From an uncultured bacterium (GTDB lineage Bacteria > Verrucomicrobiota > Kiritimatiellia > RFP12 > UBA1067), in contig CADCGZ010000041.1 in assembly GCA_902801025.1 (NCBI GenBank), forward strand, positions 1 to 37,426: DNA of 37,426 nt, written 5' to 3'. This document shows positions 29,523 to 37,345 of the stretch, one piece after another. The notes under the pieces were generated by a model, which was given only the letters and a program-made list of their open reading frames with translations, was not told the DNA's origin and did not search any database. Every line of letters starts with the position of its first letter. Position 1 is the first letter of the stretch. Made by a program: the position numbers and the translations under genes.

Positions 29523-30593
29523 TCACTTTCCGAAAGGGCTTGTCTTCTTCATGAGATGCGCGAACTTGACGGCCTCGATCGACTCCTCGAGGGCGAGCGG
29601 AAACGCCGCCGCAGTGCGCACCGTGTCGTAGACGTGGCGCCAGAACGCGCTCTGGCCGTGGAGGGTCCCCTTCGGAAGCGAGACGGGGATCTTCTTCACC
29701 GGCACGTTCTCGTGCATGTCCAGAAGCTCCGGCGTCCTTACGGACGAGCGGCGGCGCGGGAACGAGAAGTCGGGGTCTATCACCGTGAGGACGCCCTCCG
29801 TTGCGCCAGGGAGCACCTTGAACGTCCCGCGCGAGCCGCGTATGACGAAAGACGGGACCCTGTCGTCGGCAAGCACTCCGCCATTAAACTCGAGGTCCGC
29901 CGACACCGCGCCGCGCGTCCTGAGGTTAACGTGCGCGCAGTCCTCGGCGTCGCCGAGCGAAGCGATGCGCTTCAGCTCGCTCCACATCTGGATCGGAGGA
30001 AGCGGCAGGAGTCGCAGCGCCTGCAGGACGAGGTCGGTCATCGCATAGTACGCGGCGCCGCCGCCAAGCCGCTTCACCGTCTGCCAATCGTCACGTCGGA
30101 CAAAGTCCTCGCGCCTGATGCAGACCTGGTATATGTCGCCGAGCCGTGTGTCTGACATTTCCATCTTCGCGAGCAGATAGTCGGGAGCGAAGAGCCCGCG
30201 CTGGAACACGAGAAGCCTGTTCTTCGCCTTCTGCGCGGCGCCGCGCAGGACCTGCGCATCGTCGAACGTGAGAGCGAGGGGCGTCTCAAGGAGGGTCCAG
30301 AACCCCCTCTCGAGCGACATGAGCGCATGGTTCACGTGGTCGACCGAGCATGTCGCTATGTCGACGACGTCGATGTCGCGCTCGTCGAGCATGTCCGAGA
30401 ACCTGCGGAACATCTTGCAGTCGGGGAAGTCCTTCGCGATTATGTCGCGGCGTTCCTTCATGAGGTCGCATGCGGCAACGACCTTGAATAGCGCGGGATG
30501 CGCCTTGAAGATCGGATAGTGATCCTCGAACATCGCGCGACCAAGCCCCATGAGGGCGACGCGCACCGGCGGTCTGTGGCTGTCGGCTTTCAT
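29523..30593 (-). CDS. Gfo/Idh/MocA-family oxidoreductase-like protein, probably altered active site
   Basis: The protein has 356 residues. The N-terminal Rossmann part reads VALMGLGRAMFEDHYPIF, close to the GxGxxG/A nucleotide-binding turn, followed by VVAACDLMKERRD and IDVVDIATCSVDHVNHALMSLERG, all typical of the family. At the family's highly conserved E-K-P motif this protein has E-T-P (LETPLAL): the lysine that takes part in catalysis is replaced by threonine. The C-terminal beta-sheet domain (about 130-356) is present. It may bind NAD(P) or sugar without being an active dehydrogenase. ATGA overlap with nrdR. The ATG at 30593 is chosen over the longer frame to 31019, which merely shadows nrdR. 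Confidence 0.8.
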   Translation of the reverse strand: MKADSHRPPVRVALMGLGRAMFEDHYPIFKAHPALFKVVAACDLMKERRDIIAKDFPDCKMFRRFSDMLDERDIDVVDIATCSVDHVNHALMSLERGFWTLLETPLALTFDDAQVLRGAAQKAKNRLLVFQRGLFAPDYLLAKMEMSDTRLGDIYQVCIRREDFVRRDDWQTVKRLGGGAAYYAMTDLVLQALRLLPLPPIQMWSELKRIASLGDAEDCAHVNLRTRGAVSADLEFNGGVLADDRVPSFVIRGSRGTFKVLPGATEGVLTVIDPDFSFPRRRSSVRTPELLDMHENVPVKKIPVSLPKGTLHGQSAFWRHVYDTVRTAAAFPLALEESIEAVKFAHLMKKTSPFGK

Positions 30594-31033
30594 TTCTTCA
30601 CTATCTCCGTTATTGCGGACAGGAACTGGGCGACGTCCTTGAACTGGCGGTAGACGCTCGCAAACCTTATGTACGCGACTTCGTCGACCTTGTGGAGCTC
30701 GTGCATGACAAGCTCGGCGATCTTGTCGGCCGACACCTCGTCGCCCTCGAGGTTGGCGACGACGTGGTCGATCATCGTGCGGATCTGCTCGTCGCTCACC
30801 GGGCGCTTGCCGCACGCAATCCTGATGGCCTTGTCCACCTTCGAGCGGTCGAACGTCTGGCGAGTGCCGTCGCGCTTTATGACGAGCACCTCGTCGCGGT
30901 CGATCTCCTCGTAGGTTGTGAACCTGTAGCCGCACTTGAGGCACTCTCGGCGACGGCGTATCGCCGCGCCGTCGCGCGCTCCGCGCGAGTCGAGCACCTT
31001 GTCGTCGTCTATTCCGCATTTAGGACATTTCAT
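30590..31033 (-). CDS. nrdR: Transcriptional repressor NrdR
   Basis: The protein has 147 residues. The zinc ribbon is CPKCG (3-7) and CLKCGYRFTTYE (about 31-42), and the ATP-cone domain spans about 48-140 (VIKRDGTRQTFDRSKVDKAI, then ACGKRPVS, then VAYIRFASVYRQFKD). NrdR senses ATP/dATP and represses ribonucleotide reductase genes by binding NrdR boxes. No nrd gene and no NrdR box are recognised in this window. GAGGTG 9 bases upstream of the ATG is the likely SD. It lies just after rnfE, separated by octamer repeats, and overlaps the next gene. Confidence 0.96.
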   Translation of the reverse strand: MKCPKCGIDDDKVLDSRGARDGAAIRRRRECLKCGYRFTTYEEIDRDEVLVIKRDGTRQTFDRSKVDKAIRIACGKRPVSDEQIRTMIDHVVANLEGDEVSADKIAELVMHELHKVDEVAYIRFASVYRQFKDVAQFLSAITEIVKK

Positions 31034-31050
31034 CGCTTTAACACCTCAGG

Positions 31051-31105
31051 CTTTCAACGTTCCATCCATCAGCCTTTCAATATTTCAACCTTTCAACTTT
31101 TCAAC
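31051..31105 (-). repeat. Tandem octamer repeats (GTTGAAAN)
   Basis: On the minus strand four contiguous 8-base units (31074-31105) read GTTGAAAA, GTTGAAAG, GTTGAAAT and ATTGAAAG; a fifth, GTTGAAAG, lies at 31051-31058. They span the end of the rnfE frame, supplying its last codons, and most of the 51-base gap to nrdR. Confidence 0.75.
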
Positions 31106-31786
31106 CGCCTCTTTTCCCTTCCCGCACATCGTGCAATGGCGGCAGTCAAGGTTCACGGGCAGCGGCGCAGGGGCGCCGTGGCGGCGGGCGTTCCACTCGC
31201 CGATGCGGTTGATGAGGGCGAGGAGAAGCCCGAGGGTGATGAACCCGCCGGCGGGGAGGATGGCGAGCGTGACAGGCCCGGGGTTGAGCCCCTTCACGGC
31301 AATGTCGCCCCAGACTGTCAAAGTGCCGGCGCCGACAATCTCGCGGACCGCCGCGATGAGCGAGAGGGAGAGAGTGAAGCCTACGCCGCTGCCGAGGCCG
31401 TCGGCAAGCGAGTCGAGAACGCCGTTCTTCGATGCGAACGCCTCGGCGCGGCCGAGGATGATGCAGTTCACGACGATCAGCGGGATGAAGATGCCGAGCG
31501 AGGCGGAGAGGTCGGGAAGGTACGCCTGCATCAAAAGGTCGATCGCCGTGACAAACGTCGCGATGATGACGATGTAGCATGGAATGTGGACGGCGGGCGG
31601 AATCACCTTCCTCAGGGCCGAGACGAGGCCGTTGGAGCAGATAAGGACGAACGTCGCCGCAAGGCCCATGCCGAGCGCGTTTTCAAGACTCGTGGTGACG
31701 GCGAGCGTCGGGCAAAGCCCGAGCACAAGACGGAAGATGGGATTGTTCTTGAAAATCCCGTACCAGAAGGACAGCCATGTTTTCAT
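31085..31786 (-). CDS. rnfE: Rnf complex subunit RnfE (RsxE), standing alone
   Basis: The protein has 233 residues with about six membrane helices. Signatures: GIFKNNPIFRLVLGLCPTLAVTTSLENALGMG, split here as NPIFRLVLGLCPTLAVTTS and ENALGMGLA, then RKVIPPAVHIPCYIVIIATFV and IPLIVVNCIILGRAEAFAS. Its place in the Rnf or Rsx ferredoxin:NAD+ oxidoreductase is as one of two homologous membrane subunits (with RnfA). The C-terminus ends in CRHCTMCGKGKEAVEKL, a C-x2-C-x2-C cluster. No other rnf gene is in the window. A leaderless start is likely: TATAAT lies 8 bases before the ATG. The stop falls inside the octamer repeats. Confidence 0.9.
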   Translation of the reverse strand: MKTWLSFWYGIFKNNPIFRLVLGLCPTLAVTTSLENALGMGLAATFVLICSNGLVSALRKVIPPAVHIPCYIVIIATFVTAIDLLMQAYLPDLSASLGIFIPLIVVNCIILGRAEAFASKNGVLDSLADGLGSGVGFTLSLSLIAAVREIVGAGTLTVWGDIAVKGLNPGPVTLAILPAGGFITLGLLLALINRIGEWNARRHGAPAPLPVNLDCRHCTMCGKGKEAVEKLKG

Positions 31787-31794
31787 ACGGGTAT

Positions 31795-31800
31795 ATTATA
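31795..31800 (-). promoter_or_regulatory. -10 box of rnfE, leaderless start
   Basis: TATAAT on the minus strand, 8 bases before the ATG at 31786. The TGG extension is absent here (CATATATAAT). Confidence 0.6.
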
Positions 31801-31831
31801 TATGAAAACAAAGAAGATGGCAAGGGTCAAT

Positions 31832-32500
31832 TCAGAAGTTTATTCTGAACTCGTTTTTGCGCCAGGAAATGAGTCCGCGGTCGCGCAGGTGGCCGAGCGA
31901 GCGCGAAAGCGCCGGACGGGTCACGCCGAAGTACTCGGCCATGCGCTCGCGGTCGAACGGAATCTTGACGACGCCGGTATTGCCCGTTTCGTTGTTCAGC
32001 CCCATCAGGTACATCTGTATCTTCGCCTCTATCGTCGGCGCGTTCATCACCGTCATCTTGCGCCAGGCAGAGAAGAACTCTCGAGCCAGTATCTTCGACA
32101 CGTTCGACGAAAACCTGGCCATCGCCGGCTCTGCTCGCTCGATCATCTGCCTGACGACCGGCATGTCGAGCGAGATGAGGACACTCGGCTCGGCCGCCAC
32201 GATAGTGCCCGGCCAGCAGGATATCTCGGGCGTGAACAGTATCCACAACCCGAGGACTTCGCCGGTACATATCTCCCTGACGAATATCTGGTGTCCACGT
32301 GCCGTCTTCTCGTAGACGCGGAGCCTGCCCGAAACGACGACGAACAGCCTGTTCGCCTCAAGCCCGGCATGCGCCACAATCCCGTTCTTCGATACGGTCT
32401 TCTTGACGCCGTTGAAACGATACAGCAACGACTCGACGTCAGCGTCTGAGAACCCGTGGAAAAGGTCGGCGCCCCTTGCGAGATCGACTATGGACAGCAT
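31832..32500 (-). CDS. Crp/Fnr-family transcriptional regulator
   Basis: The protein has 222 residues. The cyclic-nucleotide-binding-like beta roll spans about 1-115 (HAGLEANRLFVVVSGRLRVYE, split at Asn-Arg in the fold, then GEVLGLWILFTPE), a dimer helix about 118-150, and the winged helix about 165-220. The recognition helix is FGVTRPALSRSLGHLRDRGLI. It lacks the N-terminal cysteines of oxygen-sensing Fnr and the complete cAMP-binding set of Crp, so the signal is unknown. It begins 1 base after the permease stop, so it is the last gene of the kinase-like/permease operon and could sense its product. Confidence 0.88.
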   Translation of the reverse strand: MLSIVDLARGADLFHGFSDADVESLLYRFNGVKKTVSKNGIVAHAGLEANRLFVVVSGRLRVYEKTARGHQIFVREICTGEVLGLWILFTPEISCWPGTIVAAEPSVLISLDMPVVRQMIERAEPAMARFSSNVSKILAREFFSAWRKMTVMNAPTIEAKIQMYLMGLNNETGNTGVVKIPFDRERMAEYFGVTRPALSRSLGHLRDRGLISWRKNEFRINF

Positions 32501-32501
32501 T

Positions 32502-33458
32502 TCAGCCCTTCTGGAACCTGACGCGCGGATCGAGCGCGGCGTATGCGAGGTCCGTAACGAGGTTGACGAACTGGTAGAGGAGAGCCCCGAGAACGACTAC
32601 CGCCCGGACGACCGCCATGTCGGCCGAGTGTATCGCGTTGATCGACACCGACCCAAGGCCGGGGATGCCGAAGAACGACTCAAGAAGAAGCGACCCCGTG
32701 AAAAGATAGGGAATCGCAAGCGAAATGTAGGTGACGATAGGGATGAGCGCGTTCCTGAGGACGTGCTTCACGAGGATTGCCGCTCCGGAAAGCCCTTTCG
32801 CACGTGCGGTGAGGACATACGGCTTGTAGAGCTCGTCGAGGATCGCCATGCGGAAGAACCTGACGTCCACGCCGAGCGACGAGAGCACGCCGATCAGGAC
32901 GGGGAGCGCAAGGTAAAACCAGCTGCGGTAGCCCCATATCGGGAAAAGCCCCAGCTTGTAGGAGAGCAGGAACTGACCCGCAAGCACCCATACGACATAG
33001 TTTACGCTCATGAGGACGGTCGAGCCGAAGAGGATCGTCTTGTCGGGGAGCCGTCCTCTCCACGCCGCCGCGACAAACGCGAGGAGAAGCCCAAGGACCG
33101 TCCCTCCGACGAGAATCGGGACGGTGAGCGAGAGACTCGGACCTACGCCGCGCTTCAGGATGTCAACGACGGGCTCCTTCATCTCGACGGAATAGCCGAG
33201 GTCGCCCTTCGCGAGATCGCCTACGAAATTGAAGAGCTGGCTGTCAAAAAAGCCCTCGCCAATCTTGCCGACGATGAGCGGCTTGTCGTATCCGAACTTG
33301 TGGTTGAAGGCGGCAATCGACTCTGCCGTCGCGTTCTTGCCGAGGATCGCCTCCGCCGGCGAGCCGCCGACGATGTTGAAGAGCGCAAAGGCGAGGAGGA
33401 CTATTCCCGCCGTAGTGGGGATCACTTCCGCGATGCGCCTGAGAACGTACTTCAGCAT
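32502..33458 (-). CDS. ABC transporter permease, DppB/OppB type
   Basis: The protein has 318 residues with six membrane helices. The opening MLKYVLRRIAEVIPTTAGIV and PAEAILGKNAT, the loop TARAKGLSGAAILVKHVLRNAL (the EAA-type coupling loop) and the end ESFFGIPGLGSVSINAI then DPRVRF are characteristic of the first permease subunit of peptide/nickel importers. The expected partners (second permease DppC, ATPases DppD/DppF and a substrate-binding protein) are not in this window on either side. It overlaps the upstream kinase-like gene by 7 bases and lies 1 base before the Crp/Fnr gene. The substrate cannot be read. Confidence 0.9.
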   Translation of the reverse strand: MLKYVLRRIAEVIPTTAGIVLLAFALFNIVGGSPAEAILGKNATAESIAAFNHKFGYDKPLIVGKIGEGFFDSQLFNFVGDLAKGDLGYSVEMKEPVVDILKRGVGPSLSLTVPILVGGTVLGLLLAFVAAAWRGRLPDKTILFGSTVLMSVNYVVWVLAGQFLLSYKLGLFPIWGYRSWFYLALPVLIGVLSSLGVDVRFFRMAILDELYKPYVLTARAKGLSGAAILVKHVLRNALIPIVTYISLAIPYLFTGSLLLESFFGIPGLGSVSINAIHSADMAVVRAVVVLGALLYQFVNLVTDLAYAALDPRVRFQKG

Positions 33459-35419
33459 TGCTTTCCTTCCTCAATGGCCGTCCGCAGCATGGCGGACACC
33501 GCCTTCGGATCGCACTGGTCAAGACGCTCCAGGGTCTTCGCCCAGCGATAAGCGCCGGAACCCGCAACGTCGAACGGACGGTGCACGAAAAGCTCGTCAA
33601 ACGCCCTGCGGCGACTGCGGTATTTCGCCTGCACGTCGGCGAGAGTGCGCTCAAAGGCCGTAACGTAGGCGTCGGTGAACGCGGCCACGTCGGGCACGAA
33701 CTTCGCGCGTCGAATGACGACGTTCGCGTAGGGAGCGACGGAATCCTCGAACGTGTGCAGGTAGTTTACGAAACTTCCAGCGTGGTCGGTGGCGACGATC
33801 TTGACGGGAAGTCCGTCTGGCCCGAACTGTACGACCTCGTAGTTCTTGTCGAAGAGGTTTTCCTTGGTCTCGGACGAGCGGCGGCCGACGATCAAGTCGT
33901 GCGCCGCGGCAACGCCCATCAGCCACGCAAACGCAAGCGCAAACGCCGGATTGCGGAAGCGCGCGGGCGGGACCTTGTCGGAGGCCGTGCCGGGAACGTA
34001 GTCGCGGACGTATCCGTACGCGCGCACCGTCGTGCCGTTGTACTGGTTGTGGCCACGGTACGTCTCGGGGAACTGGGCTATCGCGACACGCGGGGGAAGG
34101 TTCATCCCGAGCTGGCAGCACATAAGCCGGCGGTCAAGGATGTAGTCCGCGTATTCGTTCGCCTCTATCGTCGCCTGAAGGATGTCCTTGCCCTCGTCAA
34201 GATGCTCTGCGACGCCCCACTTCTGGAAGCGAAGAAGGACAAGCCGAACTTCGTCGGACTCGGCCGTCTTGCACTGGATGACATAGACGCTGCCGTGGCG
34301 AGAGCCCACGATCGGAGCTCGCGCAAGCGAGCGGGCGATGCGCCCGACGTTGACGAACTCGATGTCGTTGAAAAGCCGCATAAGGTTGAAGATGATGTTG
34401 CGAACGTGGAAGTCGCAGAACGGCGCGAGCGACGGATCGCGAGTGCGGTTGAACTCGTCCCAGAGCGGATCGAAAATCACCTCGCCGCGGTCGATGCGAG
34501 CCCCTGGAAGCCACTCGATCTGGCGATAGAACTCGGGAGAGATGCCCTGTATGAGGTCCTGCTCGGCGGCGTTTGTCTCGTTTGTGCCGGCCGTGACGGC
34601 AGCGCACATCGCGTTGCGCCAGTCGAAGTTCTCGACCGACTCCTCGCGAAGCTCGGCAGGGAGAGACATGCGCCAGTCCTGCGCGATCTTGTCGACCGCC
34701 GCCCTGAGAGCGCCGTCGTCGAGCGCGTCGACGTCAAGATCCCTGAAGGCCTTCTTGATCTCTATCGGCGTTGTCGTCGGGAAGACGTCGACCTCGGGAT
34801 GCCCCATGCGGTTGCGCTTCTTTAGGAACGAGACGACCTCCTTCACCTGCGCGCGATACTCGTCCGCGGGGAGAGCCGATACGACGTTGTAGCCGCCGGC
34901 AGTCACATAGCGGGTGCCGACGGCCTGGTTGTAGTAGTAGATCGGCTTTTCGCCTATCGCCACGCGTGCGCTTTCGACGATATTCGCCATGTCATCCTGC
35001 GAAATCGGCGCACGCGTCATGCGCCAGTTCTCGCCGCGGTCCCTGAGTGCGTTCCTGACTTTCGCCGCATGAGTGTTGAGGAAGCGGACCTTGCGCTTGT
35101 TGACGAGCTTCTGGAGTTCCTCGTCGGCCCGGAACGCGAGGTCCATGCGATCGGGATCGGGCCTGATGAGCACGTGGTCTTCGGTGAAGATGAGATCGAC
35201 GGACTGCTCGAACTCCGCTTCCTCTTCGGCGGAGGACAGGGGCTGAAGCCCGGCGGCGGCGCGATCCTCGTTGAGGTGATCGACCCACATCGCGCGCTGC
35301 ATGGCGTGGACGCCGCGCTTAGTCACGAGACCAGGCGTCTTGAAAAACATCGTCCCCACGCGGCTCAGCAACGTGCCGTCCCGCGTTTTCGCGAAAATCG
35401 GTTCTCCTATGATCTGCAT
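33452..35419 (-). CDS. Large protein of unknown function with kinase-like C-terminal half
   Basis: The protein has 655 residues from the ATG at 35419 (MQIIGEPIF), with no signal peptide or membrane helix. Residues about 1-300 show no recognisable domain. Residues about 370-560 have the layout of an atypical (HipA/PI3K-like) kinase. VYVIQCK and LVLLRFQKWG resemble the phosphate-binding strands, ATIEANEYADYILD the alpha-C helix, and YGYVRDYVPG a hinge. AHDLIVGRR (His507-Asp508) followed by ENL (Asn521) resembles a catalytic loop, and ATDHAGSF (Asp545) a metal-binding Asp. Spacing is unusual, so this is a hypothesis only. The ATG at 35425 abuts TATAAT directly, so the second ATG, 6 bases further, is the likelier leaderless start. 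It overlaps the DppB-like permease by 7 bases. Confidence 0.7.
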   Translation of the reverse strand: MQIIGEPIFAKTRDGTLLSRVGTMFFKTPGLVTKRGVHAMQRAMWVDHLNEDRAAAGLQPLSSAEEEAEFEQSVDLIFTEDHVLIRPDPDRMDLAFRADEELQKLVNKRKVRFLNTHAAKVRNALRDRGENWRMTRAPISQDDMANIVESARVAIGEKPIYYYNQAVGTRYVTAGGYNVVSALPADEYRAQVKEVVSFLKKRNRMGHPEVDVFPTTTPIEIKKAFRDLDVDALDDGALRAAVDKIAQDWRMSLPAELREESVENFDWRNAMCAAVTAGTNETNAAEQDLIQGISPEFYRQIEWLPGARIDRGEVIFDPLWDEFNRTRDPSLAPFCDFHVRNIIFNLMRLFNDIEFVNVGRIARSLARAPIVGSRHGSVYVIQCKTAESDEVRLVLLRFQKWGVAEHLDEGKDILQATIEANEYADYILDRRLMCCQLGMNLPPRVAIAQFPETYRGHNQYNGTTVRAYGYVRDYVPGTASDKVPPARFRNPAFALAFAWLMGVAAAHDLIVGRRSSETKENLFDKNYEVVQFGPDGLPVKIVATDHAGSFVNYLHTFEDSVAPYANVVIRRAKFVPDVAAFTDAYVTAFERTLADVQAKYRSRRRAFDELFVHRPFDVAGSGAYRWAKTLERLDQCDPKAVSAMLRTAIEEGKQC

Positions 35420-35425
35420 AGGCAT

Positions 35426-35434
35426 ATTATACCA
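35426..35434 (-). promoter_or_regulatory. Extended -10 promoter of the kinase-like operon
   Basis: GTTTGGTATAAT on the minus strand. TATAAT (35426-35431) directly touches a first ATG, and a second ATG at 35419 lies where transcription should begin. Confidence 0.75.
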
Positions 35435-35466
35435 AACATCGGCCCCGTTATGTGGATTCTAACGCG

Positions 35467-37263
35467 TCAATTGCGCTCTTCGCAAAGCTCGTGGGCCATC
35501 ACGAGAAACGCCGCCGCCGTCCAGGTGTAGGCGGGATCGCGCCTCGGAGCGCCAGTCTGGGCGTCGAAGTTCTCCGCAAAGCCGCTCTTTGCGCAGAGGC
35601 GGCAGAAGCGGAGCGCGACATCGCGCGCCTCCCTTTCGTATCCGGCGTTCTTGAGGGCGTCGTAGGATATCATCATCTCCGGCCCCCAGATAGGCCCTAG
35701 CCAGTACCCGTCGGGATCGTAGTTCGGGCTCTTGACCGACTCCGTCGCGAGCCCGTAGGGCGTGAGGAAGTCGTCAGACATCATCTCTGCGACTACCTTG
35801 GCCCTCGTCTTCTCGGGAAGGCGCTTCCCGAACATCAGCCCAAGGCGCGTCAACATCGTCTGCGGCTTTGAGAACTCTCCGGTAAAGACCTGCCTCACGC
35901 GAGGCGAGCCGTCCTCGTCGAAAAGCGTCGCAATCGCCTTCTCGGCCAGCGCGTCCGCCTTCTTGCGCCATTCCGCAGCTTCCGCACCGCGGCCAAGGCG
36001 GACTGCGACTTCGGCAAGCGCCTCCATCTGCAAGACAAGATACGCCTGGAGCTCGGGCGTCTCGATCGGCGTCGCCACGAGGAACGCGGTCGAGTTGTCC
36101 CAGCCGGAATCGCAGCCGTCGTCGTATTCGCAAAGCCCGTTTCTGTCGCGGTCGCGGTGCTTGAACCAGAACTCCGTCCATTTCTTCAGGGGACCGTAGA
36201 CTTCCGAGAGCTGCGCGTCCGAAAAGCTACGCGAGCGAAGCATCCGCATGAGTCCCCAGCCGTGGACCGGGGGTTTCAGCTTCTCCTGCAGATACGACCC
36301 GTCGCCAAGGCGGTCTGGCAGAGAACCGTCGGCAGCCTGGCTGTCGAACATGCAGAGGAACTGGTCAAGGGCGTCTTTCCCGTCGTCGTCGCCGTAGGAA
36401 ATCGCCATCGCGTTGAAGACATGGTCCCAGCTCCAGATGTGGTTCATCCAGTTCTTCGACATCATCATGGCGTGGCGCTGGATGAGCCCGCGCGGCTCAA
36501 CCTGGCACATCCAAAGCACCTTCGCCGCCTTGAGCCGCGCCGTCTCAAACTCCTTCCCGACGGAAGGTATCTTCTTAAGAAACGAACCGAACGCGGCGAC
36601 ATTTGCGGCCACGGCTTCGTCAAAAGGAGTCTGCACTACGATTCCGTCCCATCCGCCGACATTGTCGATGACGGCGATCTCGAACCCGCCGTCTTCAGGC
36701 GAAACGACTAGCCGGGCATGCGGTTCTCTCTTCGGGAAGCTCTCGGCCGCGCCCTTCCTCACCGCAAAGCCGGCGTTGAGGTAGCATTCACCGCGGAAAA
36801 ACGCTTTCGTGCCGTCGCAGGGGACCTTCTCGACGCCCGCTCCGTCGAACTCGAGGACGAGCCCCATGCCCTTCACCTTGCTTCGCAGAAGCAGAGTGTC
36901 GGGCCTCGCGAACGTCGCCTCTATCTCGCCTGCCTCGGTGACGAGCCGAAGAACGCCGATAGTGTCATCAGCAAGGCGCACAAAGCCGCACTCCTTGCCG
37001 TCGACCACGGGAATGAGCTTTGAAATGAACTGGCGGCGATACCGGTCCGACACTGTCTTGATCCAGACGCCAGGATTATCGTGGCGCTTGCCGCCTTCAG
37101 AGCAATACGCATCGATAGTCAAGTAGGCGCCGTCCACGCTGTAGGGCATGGGAAGCGCGATTCGCCTTAAGAGATCGTCCTCGGCTGGATCGACGGGGCT
37201 CTTGTCTGATGCCTGAGCCGCGCACGCGAGCGCGCAAGCGGCGAAAAACACGAACTTATTCAT
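35467..37263 (-). CDS. Secreted GH63-like (alpha/alpha)6-barrel glycosidase
   Basis: The protein has 598 residues with a signal peptide (MNKFVFFAACALACAAQA). Residues about 25-250 form a beta-rich N-terminal domain, and about 255-598 the barrel. NHIWSWDHVFNAMAISYGD, QFLCMFDSQAADGSLPDR, GWDNSTAFLV and YWLGPIWGPEMMISYDAL recall GH63 alpha-glucosidases and mannosylglycerate-hydrolase-like enzymes, with Asp of WSWD near the sugar site. Exact specificity (alpha-glucoside, alpha-mannoside) is open. The ATG at 37263 has AGGAGATTAAAG upstream; the frame to 37338 lies before the signal peptide. It follows rpsG by 82 bases. The stop at 35467 lies 32 bases ahead of the next operon's -10 box. Confidence 0.78.
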   Translation of the reverse strand: MNKFVFFAACALACAAQASDKSPVDPAEDDLLRRIALPMPYSVDGAYLTIDAYCSEGGKRHDNPGVWIKTVSDRYRRQFISKLIPVVDGKECGFVRLADDTIGVLRLVTEAGEIEATFARPDTLLLRSKVKGMGLVLEFDGAGVEKVPCDGTKAFFRGECYLNAGFAVRKGAAESFPKREPHARLVVSPEDGGFEIAVIDNVGGWDGIVVQTPFDEAVAANVAAFGSFLKKIPSVGKEFETARLKAAKVLWMCQVEPRGLIQRHAMMMSKNWMNHIWSWDHVFNAMAISYGDDDGKDALDQFLCMFDSQAADGSLPDRLGDGSYLQEKLKPPVHGWGLMRMLRSRSFSDAQLSEVYGPLKKWTEFWFKHRDRDRNGLCEYDDGCDSGWDNSTAFLVATPIETPELQAYLVLQMEALAEVAVRLGRGAEAAEWRKKADALAEKAIATLFDEDGSPRVRQVFTGEFSKPQTMLTRLGLMFGKRLPEKTRAKVVAEMMSDDFLTPYGLATESVKSPNYDPDGYWLGPIWGPEMMISYDALKNAGYEREARDVALRFCRLCAKSGFAENFDAQTGAPRRDPAYTWTAAAFLVMAHELCEERN

Positions 37264-37285
37264 CTTTAATCTCCTCTCATTAGAC

Positions 37286-37321
37286 GCAAGGGGACGCAGC
37301 CGCCGGCCACGTCCCCCTTGC
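37286..37321 (-). terminator. Large hairpin after rpsG, possible terminator or attenuator
   Basis: On the minus strand an 11-bp stem with one bulged G (GCAAGGGGGACG pairing with CGTCCCCTTGC) closes a 13-base GC-rich loop. It lies between rpsG and the GH63-like gene. No T run follows, so complete termination is doubtful; the GH63-like gene has no obvious promoter of its own. Confidence 0.5.
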
Positions 37322-37345
37322 TGTGTTTGGAAAAGCACTTGGCCG

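Noticed and set aside
33458-34825. Plus-strand open frame of 455 codons opposite the kinase-like gene
   Set aside because: No promoter or SD, biased composition, and the opposite strand has a promoter and overlap coupling.
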